A DNA stretch of 64,000 nt. Origin: JASHPR01 sp963739645 (GTDB lineage: Bacteria; Actinomycetota; Actinomycetes; Streptosporangiales; Streptosporangiaceae). A model generated the notes under the pieces. The model was given only the letters and a program-made list of their open reading frames with translations. It did not search any database and was not told the origin of the DNA. Shown piece after piece: positions 47,482 to 56,122 of the stretch. Position 1 is the stretch's first letter. Every line of letters starts with the position of its first letter. The translations under genes were made by a program, and so were the position numbers. Where the stretch lies: the NCBI GenBank assembly GCA_963739645.1, contig CAVUBM010000088.1, forward strand, positions 74,520-138,519, in the 5' to 3' direction.

Positions 47482-47784
47482 CGGGCGCGACCACTAGCTC
47501 TCGGTCCGTGTCCACCAAGCCGGACGGGTGCGGTCTGAGACCCCACCGGGAGTGCGGCTGAGTCCTGGGGACCACACCGGAACGGCTGATCTGGCGCGAG
47601 CTCTTGCCCCAGTCCACATGCCGCCCCTCGGCACCGGCACGCACGTCCTGCGGAGGTCTATTAACAGCAGCTGCCAGCGGCGGGCCGCCGCAGTTTGTAC
47701 GGTGCAGGTGCGATGGGGTCGTTGCGAAGAAGCTCGCCAACCATTGTCAACAGTTGGCGCACTGCATGGACTCCGCAAAGGAGA

Positions 47785-47817
47785 ACGGCGGCCCCGGATG
47801 GTGCCCGGGGCCGCCGT
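47785..47817 (-). terminator. Strong hairpin terminator of the secreted-protein gene
   Basis: ACGGCGGCCCCGG and CCGGGGCCGCCGT form a perfect 13-bp stem with a 7-nt loop, about 50 nt past the stop of the minus-strand gene at 47866. It has no U-tract, as is common in actinomycetes. Confidence 0.7.
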
Positions 47818-47865
47818 CGTGGCTACGCCGCTCCGTTCAGAGGCGCGTTCACGTATGGGCCGGGG

Positions 47866-49041
47866 TTATTTGCCCTGCAGGCAGCCACCGCCACTCTGGA
47901 AGAAGCTGCGATTGCTGAACTCCTCCTGGGTCAGGTAGTGATGGCCGTTGATCGTCTGGTTGTAGAGCTGCCCAGGCGTGCCAGACGTCGGGCCGAAGAT
48001 GTAGGCGCACTCGTCGCCGTTCTCGAAGCCACTGGAGTCATACCAGCCGGTCACGGTGTCCGGGTCGGTCCACGCCTCCATTACCTCGTGGCTCGTGGGG
48101 CTGACCTCGACGTCGGCGTCGGGATTCCCGTTCGGCGCTTGGACAACGGGGAACACGGCGTCGCTACTGCAGGTGAACCCCGTCGCCGACGCGTAGATCG
48201 GGTAGGCCAGGTGCGCGTAGATGGTGCTGCTCGGAGCCTGGCTGTGGTAGGCGCAGTAGGCCGCGCTCGGCTGGTAGTTGATCGTGCAGGCGTTGGCCGA
48301 GCGTGTGCTCGTCGGCCCGCGAAGAAGCAGGACTCGACGTGCTTGGGCAGGAACAGCACGTAGATGTGCGCGAAGTTCCGCGGAAGGCCGTTCGCAGTGA
48401 CGACCCGGTCGGTCTCGGCAATGACCTGGTTATCGTCGAGGCAGGCGTTATAGCCAGAGCTGTCCGCGTAGATGCCCGTGGTGTCCGTGCTGCGCGAGTG
48501 TGCAGCCGTCCGCGGGCAGCGGGCCTGTGTCGTTGATGGGGGTGCCCAGCCGGATCCGGTAGCGGATTTTCCCGTCGGTCCCGGAATACTCGGTCGCTGT
48601 CGAGTACACGTTGTTAGTGCGACCGCTGGCCTGGGCTACGTCAGACAGGTAGGTGGTGATGATGTTCTTGTAGGCAGCCGTCATCGGGTGGCCCGCCGGG
48701 TTCCAGAAGATCGGCGTAATGACCAGCGGGGCCGGTCGACTTCGTCCCCATCACCGCGCCGCCGTGCCAGATCAGCGGCGGAGTGCCGTTGGCCGTGTCG
48801 CCAGCGGCTGGAGGTTGGTGTTGAGCGCCCGACAACCCGTCTGGGCGTTCACAGCACTCACGATGCCGCCGAAACGGCCCACCCGAGGTGCGTGGGCATT
48901 CGGGGCACAGGCGCCGGGCGTCTGGGACGGGGTGTTAGTGGCTGCGAGCGCCGCAGTGCTTGCTGCCATCAGGGTCGCAGTACCCAATGCTGCGACGGTC
49001 AGAGCCGCGCGCAGACCGCGTCGTCTGAGTGCTCTCGCCAT
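47866..49041 (-). CDS. Secreted protein with SHEVMEAWTDPD motif, frameshifted
   Basis: GGAGGACACGA precedes ATG 49041. The signal peptide spans about 34 residues (RAALTVAALGTATLMAASTA, then ALAATN). The mature part continues over at least three shifts (about 48775, 48715 and 48480, and one near 48310): NGTPPLIWHGGAVMGTKST, ITPIFWNPAGHPMTAAYKN, NGLPRNFAHIYVLFLPKHVE, and the C-terminal SPTSHEVMEAWTDPDTVTGW with the Cys-containing ECAYIFGPTSG. The HEVMEA core could be a metal site of a zincin-like hydrolase, but this is unproven. Confidence 0.65.
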
Positions 49042-49462
49042 TCGTGTCCTCCGGCATCCGGGCGCCCGGGCTGTCGGTGGCAGCCCTGAAAGGGTGCTCG
49101 GCTGGACATACGGTTTCGTGCCCGAATGGTGATGTCAAGGTCTCTCGTAGACCTAATAATGGGCGTACTCCGGGCGGTGGATAAGTATCTGCTGTTGAGG
49201 TGCCCGTCGCGGCAGGCGCCGGAGGGTCGCGATCGTCATCGGTTCGGGCGGAATTGGTGCCTTTTTGTGCTGTTTTCTGACCCCGGCGAGATTGCCCTCA
49301 GCGGGCGGAACGGACACGGGGCGAGGCGGACCTGGAGGCCCCAGACCACGGCAGTCTATTCCGCGGCCACGGCTGTCCGAAGCGCGGCCCAGCCTGGTCC
49401 GATATGCGCCGTAGTCTCATAAGAGACCCAGCCGGTCCGCAGCGAGGGGGAGGGTGGCGACG

Positions 49463-49810
49463 ATGCCCGACATCGAGCACACCGCAGATATAAAGGTCAC
49501 CGCAGCGCAGGGGACGGTGACGGCTGAGATTCCGCTCGCCGGGCACGCCAGCAAATATTGGCTGCAGCTCTTCCGCAGCCTGGCGTCGAAGCGGATGCAA
49601 GAACTCCGCGCGGAGGTCGACGACCGTGGGGACCGCACCTGGGTCATCGTCATGCTGCCTGGTGCCCTGCCGGACCACCACCCAGAGTCGGCGCTGGATG
49701 CGGCACGCGCGCTGATCGGCGAGGCCACTGGCATGGAGGAACAATTTCAGGCGGGCGCCGCTCAAACTGAGGCCGCTATCCGCGATTGGTGGGCGCGTCA
49801 GCAGCGATAG
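49463..49810 (+). CDS. Small conserved hypothetical protein
   Basis: 115 residues from ATG 49463, with GAGGGGGAGGG about 9 nt upstream (GTG 49454 is in frame). It has a beta-rich start (DIEHTADIKVTAAQGTVTAE), then a basic helix (YWLQLFRSLASKRMQELRAE), DDRGDRTWVIVMLPG, and a C-terminal helix ending in IRDWWARQQR. No signal or membrane segment was seen. It stands alone between the secreted-protein gene and an att-like scar. I do not recognise the family. Confidence 0.6.
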   Translation: MPDIEHTADIKVTAAQGTVTAEIPLAGHASKYWLQLFRSLASKRMQELRAEVDDRGDRTWVIVMLPGALPDHHPESALDAARALIGEATGMEEQFQAGAAQTEAAIRDWWARQQR

Positions 49811-49837
49811 CGCCCGCTCGCTGCTGGTCCTGGCCTA

Positions 49838-49965
49838 CTGCTTAGGAGATCGTTTCAACGCCTACGTCGTGCACCTCCGGCAGGTCAGCGAGCGTCGTGG
49901 CGACCCTGAGTACTCGTGAATGACCGCCGTGGCCGACACGTTCTGGCACGGATCTGGCACGGCCG
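49838..49965. repeat. Att-like scar, copy 1
   Basis: Begins CTGCTTAGGAG and ends in TACTCGTGAATGACCGCC, then TTCTGGCACGGATCTGGCAC. The same outer blocks at the same spacing recur at 52536-52665 while the interior differs. On the minus strand the left block contains CTCCTAA, like a tRNA-Arg(CCU) anticodon loop, and the right end is a tandem CTGGCACGG repeat. Confidence 0.55.
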
Positions 49966-50279
49966 CGCCTGTAGTAACGGACGCCTCTCGATGCGAACCG
50001 GTCTCAGCTGGGACCCGCTTGCGGCTTGGGTTGTCGCTCTTCCGCCGAGCGTCACAGCGGGATAGGCTTCTCCCGGCGAGGGGGTGCCGGACATCGCGCT
50101 GTTCGTTCTGACGCATATGAGCTAATCGGAAGGGGCAACCTTTCCCGGCAACTCGACGAGCGAATTTACGCAGCCGTCCAGTGCCATTGCGGCTTCCTCC
50201 ATGACATGCGGCTAGGACTGATCTACCTGCCATACGGAAGGTAGACCCGCAGCAGAGGGGGTGTTCTTGGAGGAACCGC

Positions 50280-50739
50280 TTTTCTCCGCCGCTCGCTGGG
50301 ATCGGACTTCTCGTTGCGGTGCTCGTCTCGTCGTGCGGTTCGCCGCAGAAACCAGCAAGCGATTCGTCGCCTAAACCAGCGGACGGCAAGATCACCGTCA
50401 AGTCCACGGAGACAACGAAGAGCTCTGACGTCACAAACGGAGGCGTAGCGGCCACTGGTCACTTCACGATTTCGGGGGCTACCGCAGACGCGGGCGCGGT
50501 TACCGACTACCGGACTGTGAAGGGCAACAAGGTCCTGATCCGGCGTGTCGCAGTCGGCAAGAAAGGGACGATCACCTTCCTGATCACGCTCCACATGTTC
50601 GCGTCCGCGCCCGGGAAGTGGACGATCACATCGGCGACGAAAACCTACAAGGGACTGCACGGCAACGGCACACAAGTCGTGGACGACTTCTTCGAGCACC
50701 CCGGCGACCTTCGTGCTGGCAGGCACCGTGTCTCAGTGA
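50280..50739 (+). CDS. Small lipoprotein, frameshifted and with unclear start
   Basis: A signal peptide with lipobox (PPLAGIGLLVAVLVSSCGSP) is followed by a Ser/Pro linker. A beta-rich domain follows: GKITVKSTETTKSSDV, GGVAATGHFTISGATADAG, and GTITFLITLHMFASAPGKWT, then KTYKGLHGNGTQVVDDFF. One shift near 50702 restores the natural end HPATFVLAGTVSQ and a TGA at 50737-50739. GGAGG lies at 50269-50273, but no good start codon follows in frame, so the start is damaged or the frame shifts there. Export and anchoring are predicted; function is unknown. Confidence 0.55.
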
Positions 50740-51081
50740 CGGACCGCGCGGACGCTCTCGCCGTGAGTGAGCACCATTGGCGGGTTGCTGTGGCACGAGT
50801 GTGGCACGCCGTGCGCTGTGCTACCCCTCGATGCGAACTACCGGCAGGGTGGTCATTCACCGTCGTTCGCGCAAGTGCCTCGCACGGATAGGGCTACCCG
50901 AGGTCGTCCTGCGACGGGGCGGTTGCTGCACTTTGGTGCTGCACGTGAGCGTCGTCCGCGACCAGGTGGTCATCGTCAAACCGGTCATTGGTCTCCTGGG
51001 TCTAACAGCCTCCGTGGAAGTAGCGCACATCCGTGCCGCCCGGCAGCGGACTCCCGTCGCTGGGTGGCTAAGCTACCGCGT

Positions 51082-51309
51082 ATGCGCCGAATTCTCCTGG
51101 GGGGCGTCGCGGGAGTCCTCCTGCTGGCAGTTGGTACCCGCGCCGCCGACGCTCTGGGAATCGGCGGGCCTCGTCTGCGCTGCGGTTGTGTGGAGACGTG
51201 CTGGTGCAAACGTCCGGGTCTCACTGTCTTCCGCTGGGTAACGCCCGGGGGTTGGCACCACATTGGCCTGACCGCCGAGGAGAAGCAGTCCCGTCACTCG
51301 CAGTCATGA
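51082..51309 (+). CDS. 75-residue Cys-rich membrane/secreted protein
   Basis: MRRILLGGVAGVLLLAVGTR is a single hydrophobic N-terminal segment, either a signal peptide or an anchor. Next comes a four-Cys cluster CGCVETCWC, and then GLTVFRWVTPGGWHHIGL. The cluster could bind a metal or form disulfides outside the cell. No strong ribosome-binding site is visible before ATG 51082. The gene is isolated among att-like sequences. Confidence 0.5.
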   Translation: MRRILLGGVAGVLLLAVGTRAADALGIGGPRLRCGCVETCWCKRPGLTVFRWVTPGGWHHIGLTAEEKQSRHSQS

Positions 51310-51837
51310 TCAACAGCGAGTGAGGCACCAACCATCAGATCCGTAGATATCTACGGGCACATCCGCCATCAGCTCATATGCCCGTTGACCTGGTGAGATG
51401 CTGCTCAGCGATGTGCAACAAGTGGCAGCGTTGAGCGCTGCTGTGCGGCCAAAATCCGGCCAGCCCGAGCCAGCGATCCCTTGCTTGCAAAATCCGCACC
51501 AAGTGTCCGGCACCGTATCTGGCCTTGGGAAACCGCTCCCAACCGTCCGCAGCAGGTCGCAGACATCCGACCTCGTTGGTGTCAGCGGTGGGTGTCATCC
51601 GGCCTCTTCGTCCCGAAGCCAAGTTCATACGTCGGCAAGCAGGTTCTACTCATCGGCTGGCCTGCCGAGACTGTCCGTGGGTGTCCGCCTGCGAGCGCGG
51701 CGATTGTCACCCAGTTAGTCACCCAGGCCGCTCACGGGATCTTCAAGTCTGCGGCGCGATCCGCGAGGCGACGGCATCAGTGAGACGACACATAATTACA
51801 CGGAGGTGCAGCGGGCTGTCTGGAGCAGGTGTGACGG
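51310..51837. other. 528-bp gap without a supported gene
   Basis: Contains the tandem block at 51571 and several short random frames. No start region or motif was found; it looks like scar DNA left by integrative elements. Confidence 0.4.
51571..51599. repeat. Att-like tandem block, copy 1
   Basis: CTCGTTGGTGTCAGCGGTGG followed by GTGTCAT: a double GGTGTCA unit. A related block lies at 61681-61709 (CTCGTTGGTGTCGGCCGGGG then GTGTCAG). Both lie in 400-600 bp stretches without genes. Such tandem units resemble those at the ends of the other scars. Confidence 0.45.
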
Positions 51838-52531
51838 TTGGATGAGATCAGCCAGGGTCCACGGCGCGATCCCCGCTTGCCTTCCGGGCGCTGGCTTGCC
51901 GGGGCAGCAGCTGTTGCCCTGATCGCCGTGATCACAACCCTGGTCCTGAGCCAAGGCGGCCGCCGTCACGCTGTCTCCTCGCCGGGCGGTCCGACAGCGC
52001 TGGCAGCACCCGGGCCGTCGCCGACCGCCGCCCCTGGTACGGTGCTGCTCACCTGCGATTCCGCGAACCTGGGCCAGCTCGGGCCGGATTGGCGTGCTGG
52101 GAGCCTGCGGGCGGGCCCGCTGTGGTTCGTCGGCGGCCGTCAGCTCGGCTACGTGCATTATGACGGCTGGCCGGGCGCGGACCGGGCTGCGCCCCGGCAG
52201 GGCAAATTCCGCTTCGTCGTGATGATCGTTGAAGTCACGACCGGGTCTACGGTGGTCATGAAGCCCGCCGTCGCGGCCCGGTCGTACTTCCGCTTCGTGG
52301 ACGGTTTCGGCCCGGGTTCCGGAAATCAATTGCCCGCCGGGGATACAGGTTTCACCTTCGCCGCATGCCCGCGCGGAACCCCGGCCCAACGGCCAGGTGA
52401 CAGACTTTTACCTGGGATATTCCATCGAGGCAGGCCGGGCAGCCCTGGTAGAAATTCACCCATCAACGATGCCTCACCCAATCCAGGTGATCTTCACATG
52501 CCCGGTCCGCGGATGTGGCACAACAGGATGA
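51838..52531 (+). CDS. Membrane-anchored hypothetical protein, one frameshift
   Basis: TTG 51838 is the only in-frame start near a GGAG. A short cytosolic part precedes one membrane helix (LAGAAAVALIAVITTLVLSQ, about residues 20-38), then a Ser/Pro/Ala linker. The external domain reads GPDWRAGSLRAGPLWFVGGR, GKFRFVVMIVEVTTGSTVV, and DTGFTFAACP. A shift near 52385 leads to GQVTDFYLGYSIEAGRAAL and the end FTCPVRGCGTTG at 52531. It reads like the extracellular sensor-like proteins common in actinomycetes. The role is unknown. Confidence 0.6.
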
Positions 52532-52535
52532 CTCA

Positions 52536-52665
52536 CTGCTTAGGAGGTCGTTTGGGCCACTCCCCCACCAGCGATTGTCCAGGTCAGGCCCCGCCGCGTT
52601 GGTCTCTCAGTACTCGTGAATGACCGCCATGACGGACCCGTTCTGGCACGGATTTGGTACGCCCG
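52536..52665. repeat. Att-like scar, copy 2
   Basis: CTGCTTAGGAG at the left, TACTCGTGAATGACCGCC and TTCTGGCACGGATTTGG at the right, matching the scar at 49838-49965 in outer blocks and spacing. It starts 5 nt after the stop of the preceding gene. Confidence 0.55.
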
Positions 52666-52716
52666 TGCCGATCTGATTAGCTCGCCTGGCACTATCAGTC
52701 CAGATGGTGGGGGCTG

Positions 52717-53601
52717 TTAGCCGAGGCCAGCCGCGCCGACCAGAATGACGTGGCCGAGCTGCGCACCGCTGCCGGGTGATTCGGCGGTGATCTCCATCGT
52801 GCGGAATTGGCGGGGGTCGACCCCCGCCGTCATTGTGACAGTGGTTACGCCGGAGCCGCCCACCACGAAGGTGCCGCCACTGACCAGCATCGGATGACGG
52901 TTGGTGCTACCAGGAGCGGCCCACCAGCACTCATAAACGTCGTTGCCGCGAAGGGGCTTTAGGCCATGCACGTTGACAACAAATGTCCAGCTCGGCCCAG
53001 CCTGGTGGGCTGTTGCCTGGCCACCGGCGCTGCCCTCGCCGATTACATCGGCTGTGGCCGTGGCGTGGAGCGGGACAACGACTGTGGCCTGAGCCGGGCC
53101 ACTAAGATCCAGCGGCACGATGATGGCGGCGACGATGACGGCAGCGGCCGCGGCGCTGATCGTAAGCACCCGGCGGCTCAGGCGGCGACGGAGGGGAAGG
53201 ACGTTGGCCGATTTCTCGCCGGGCTGGGCCTATGGCTGGAGTGGGGAAACGCCTGGAATCGGATAGGCGCGCGTGGTGTCCCGCTGGCTGACACCGCTGA
53301 CAGGCGAGACGTCGTGGATGGCTGGATAGTCCCGGGTCGGCCGCCGGTCTGCCATGGCCCGGACCATGGCGGCGACGGTGCGCTCCTCAAGGCCGGGTGA
53401 TGGACTATCAGTTGGCGGCAGGTTCTGGATCTTCTGGCCTAGCTCGCGGTACTCGTCGGCGACTGCCCGGCAGTGGTGGCACTGGTCCATGTGGCGGCGG
53501 AACGCCTGGACCTCAGCCGGATCAAGGACGCCCATGACGTAGTCGAAGGCCTCGGGGTGAGCGGCATCAATGTCGGCCTCAGAGGGCATCGTCATCGCCA
53601 C
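52717..53601 (-). pseudogene. Anti-sigma factor with in-frame amber stop
   Basis: The N-terminal half has a zinc-binding anti-sigma motif (HMDQCHHC, about residues 37-44) in DPAEVQAFRRHMDQCHHCRA. A TAG at 53230-53232 ends it at residue 123. The same frame continues with no further stop: a basic stretch, a membrane helix (LTISAAAAAVIVAAIIVPL) and an RskA-like extracellular domain (GLKPLRGNDVYECWWA). So one nonsense change splits a normal anti-sigma factor of about 290 residues. It overlaps the sigma gene by up to 23 nt; GTG 53601, ATG 53595 or ATG 53589 may be the start. A truncated cytosolic anti-sigma would still hold the sigma-binding part. Confidence 0.75.
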
Positions 53602-54157
53602 GCAGGCTGGCCAGGTCCTTGCCTAGAGTGTCGAGAGCCTTGGCCAGCCGGGACTTTACCGTACCGGGCGGGATGCCGAGGCGCTCTGCGATCTGGGAGA
53701 GGGTGAGGTCTTGGCGGTAGAGTTTGACGACGTCGGCGTAGATCGGCCGCAATTTACCGAGGGCCTCATCCAAGGCGAGAGCAGTGAGGACCTGGTCGAT
53801 GTTGTCGGGCTGGGGAGGCAGCTGGAACTCCTCGACGGGCTGGGACGACCGACTCGCCCACTTACGCCGGATGTCGGTGGCAGCTGAATTAGCCATCATC
53901 ACTATCCACCCCGGGACCGAGGCCTTACTTGGACTGTATCTCGGTGCCTGCTTGCAGAGCTTGATGAAGGTCTCCTGCACCACGTCGTCGGCCAGCTCCT
54001 TGTTACGCAGCTGCCCAAGGCCAATCCTGAACACCATCATGTGGTACTTGCGGTAGATCCTTCTTGCCGCATCGTCGTCGCCGCCGCTGAAGGCGATCCT
54101 GGCGATCAGGCTTATCTCGTGGGGCCCGGTGCGTGCCCCGCTATCGGTCCACGGCAC
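53579..54157 (-). CDS. ECF-family RNA polymerase sigma factor
   Basis: 192 residues from GTG 54157 with GGGGGA 5 nt upstream. Region 2 has YHMMVFRIGLGQLRNKELAD then DVVQETFIKLCKQ. Region 4 has DLTLSQIAERLGIPPGTVKS, then RLAKALDTL. It overlaps the anti-sigma gene at its 3' end, the standard coupled arrangement. The target promoters and the stress sensed are unknown; a secreted peptidoglycan-binding protein is encoded divergently 370 bp away. Confidence 0.88.
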   Translation of the reverse strand: MPWTDSGARTGPHEISLIARIAFSGGDDDAARRIYRKYHMMVFRIGLGQLRNKELADDVVQETFIKLCKQAPRYSPSKASVPGWIVMMANSAATDIRRKWASRSSQPVEEFQLPPQPDNIDQVLTALALDEALGKLRPIYADVVKLYRQDLTLSQIAERLGIPPGTVKSRLAKALDTLGKDLASLRGDDDAL

Positions 54158-54530
54158 TGCTGTCCCCCAGCTGATCCCCCGCTACTGCCCCAGGCCGCCG
54201 ATCGGTTCGGCGCTTATCTCAGTACGCGGTCCCGGTGAGTCACTCCCGCGCCCGAGCGAGCTGCCGGCCAACTGCCCTGGTAGCGGCGGTCCAAACCGCA
54301 GTAGATCGCACCAAGAAGGAGGCAGGCAGCCATGGACGGCAACGACGGCCGGGGAAAGGTTCCGCAGGTTCTTCGCCAACGGGCACTCGCGAGCTCCGCT
54401 CGGCGTGCCTAACTCTCAGGCCCCCGATGACATGCCGATGCCATGCGATAGCGACGTCGGAGCGAACCGTTTCGCTGCCGCTGTCGTAGTACAGCAGCCG
54501 ATTGTCACCTCGGCCCGGAAGGAGCCACCT

Positions 54531-55080
54531 ATGTTCTCTCTCGCAGACCCGCGGACGGATCGGCGCGACCGCCATCGCCTTCACCACGGCCCTCGGCGGC
54601 GTCGGCGTCGCGCTCGCGCCCGCAGCTCACGCCGATACGGTCGTCCCGGCACCTGGCCAGCCCTACACCATCACCCTGCAGATGAGCGAATGCGGCGTCA
54701 TGTACCTCGGCACAACCGGCACCTGCATCGTCAGCCTGCAGACCTGGATGAACTGGGCCGTGGGCACCAACCTCACGATCGACGGCGTCTACGGCCCGGC
54801 CACGCTCGCAGCCGTCGAACAGTTCCAGCGCGACTATCAAAACGCTTACCCGAACCTGGGCATCGCCACCGACGGCCACTTCGGCCCCATATCGCGATGG
54901 GCGCTGATCCAGTGGTATCTGCAGACCAGCAACGACGGTCAGCAGCCACCGTGCCAGCAGAACACTGGCATGTACTGCGATGCGGGAGCCGCAGAGCCCG
55001 GCCTGCACGCCGGAATCGCGGGACACTTCGCCGGGCAAACGGTCTGCGTTGTGGGAGTCTCGGGGTGGGGCTGGCACTAG
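54531..55080 (+). CDS. Secreted peptidoglycan-binding protein, one early frameshift
   Basis: AAGGAG (54519-54524) precedes ATG 54531. After a shift within the first 15 codons the frame continues with a signal peptide (AIAFTTALGGVGVALAPAAH) and a mature protein. It carries two PG_binding_1-like half repeats: VGTNLTIDGVYGPATLAAVE then QFQRDY, and ATDGHFGPISRWALIQWYLQ. Cys pairs (CGVMYLGTTGTC; CQQNTGMYC) suggest disulfides. It has no catalytic domain, so it is probably a wall-binding module. Confidence 0.7.
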
Positions 55081-55488
55081 GGATGCGGGGGTCACGGCGC
55101 CGCTCGCCGCGCTGGCTTTTGAGGACACGCACGTCCAGTGCGAGGCGTACCTGAACGCATGAACCACCGAGATCTGCCGGGGGTCCAAAGAACCTCATGG
55201 GTTACGGGACCCCGGCGGATCTTGAAGACTTCGCCAGCCCTAGAGGGCAGCAAGCAGACCCAGCGCCTCCCAGTCACGAAGCTCTGCACAAACGTCGCAC
55301 CAGAGTGGCCGAAACACGCCACTGTCGCAGATCACCTGGCGGAAGAAGCAAGGCCTCCTGCGACGGGGGTTCGGGATTAGCCGTGTGGTCTCGCGATACG
55401 TATGACAGCTTCAGGAAGCCAGCTAAAAGTTATGGCATAAGAATCACAATTTACAGACCCCAGGTTCGATCTACTTCGGGAGGTACCC
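55081..55488. other. Gap without a supported gene
   Basis: About 400 bp with only random short frames. It probably includes the promoter of the zinc-ribbon membrane protein gene. No repeat or tRNA-like fold was recognised. Confidence 0.4.
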
Positions 55489-55857
55489 ATGCATTACCTG
55501 GCATATTGCGACCCCGCGCACAACGCGTTCCAGAAGTGGCTGGGGTGCAACCCGGCTCAAATCCGCCAGAGCCTGCTCTATTACATGGTCGGGCTCCTCA
55601 TCCTGGCAGCCATCACCGCACCGATCTGGCTGCGGATCTACCGCTGCGCTCGCTGGCCACAGTGTCCTGTCTGCCAAGGGCGCGGGGGTGGCAGCTACGA
55701 GCGCCAGCCTACGGCGTGGGAGACGCGGGTTCCTCACGGCTTCGCAACCCCCGGCAAGCTCGTAACTGAGTACACAAAGTGCTACTTCTGCTCAGGACGC
55801 GGCCGGGTGCGGCCGAGCCGACTTGAGCAACCTAGAACACGCGCTCGACGCGTATGA
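55489..55857 (+). CDS. Small membrane protein with DnaJ-type zinc motifs
   Basis: 122 residues with GGGAGG 7 nt before ATG 55489. One membrane helix (YYMVGLLILAAITAPIWLRI, about residues 30-50) is followed by two CxxCxGxG units, CPVCQGRG and CYFCSGRG, about 40 residues apart. That matches half of a DnaJ central zinc-binding domain. There is no J domain. The N-terminus also has two Cys (CDPAHNAF, LGCN). It is possibly a membrane-tethered thiol/zinc protein. Its 3' end is 15 nt from a tRNA-Lys fragment. Confidence 0.6.
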   Translation: MHYLAYCDPAHNAFQKWLGCNPAQIRQSLLYYMVGLLILAAITAPIWLRIYRCARWPQCPVCQGRGGGSYERQPTAWETRVPHGFATPGKLVTEYTKCYFCSGRGRVRPSRLEQPRTRARRV

Positions 55858-55871
55858 GCAGGTCAGCGCGG

Positions 55872-55915
55872 TGGGGTGCCAGGGGCTCGAACCCTGAACC
55901 CACGGATTAAAAGCT
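55872..55915 (-). tRNA. 3' half of tRNA-Lys(UUU), attachment-site remnant
   Basis: On the minus strand: anticodon loop CTTTTAA (anticodon TTT), stem and variable part ATCCGTGGGTTC, T-arm AGGGTTCGAGCCCC, and an acceptor end finishing GGCACCCCA at 55872. The 5' half is missing. Downstream, near 56005-56030, lies the tandem GAACTGCAACTA unit, similar to the repeat unit at 41690. It is a second tRNA-Lys att scar with the other anticodon. Confidence 0.65.
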
Positions 55916-56122
55916 TGACCGAGCCAAGTTCACCTCGGTTCGAGAAAGGCCGCTGCGCAGGCCAGGTTAGTAGTGCGTACGCCTGCGGACACGCATGTAC
56001 GAGGGCGAACTGCAACTAGAACTGCAACTAGCAGTGATTCGCTATGCTCTTTGCTGCGCTAGCTACTTGACAGTTCCATAGTGGAACCTGCGCACTGCTG
56101 TCTCCTGTGTCAGCGACCATGG

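Larger units (their letters stand above)
45863..47494 (-). mobile_element. IS630-family element B with 30-bp perfect inverted repeats and a passenger gene
   Basis: Including the TA target, the ends 45861-45890 and 47467-47496 are perfect 30-bp inverted repeats (TAGTGGTCGCGCCCGTTAAT and onward). It abuts element A, sharing TA 45861-45862. At about 1.63 kb it is longer than a usual IS630 and carries a second gene at 47129-47481. Confidence 0.9.

Noticed and set aside
41539..55915. Intact tRNA-Lys genes
   Set aside because: Only 3' halves are present at both places; the 5' sequence cannot form a D-arm or pair with the acceptor end.
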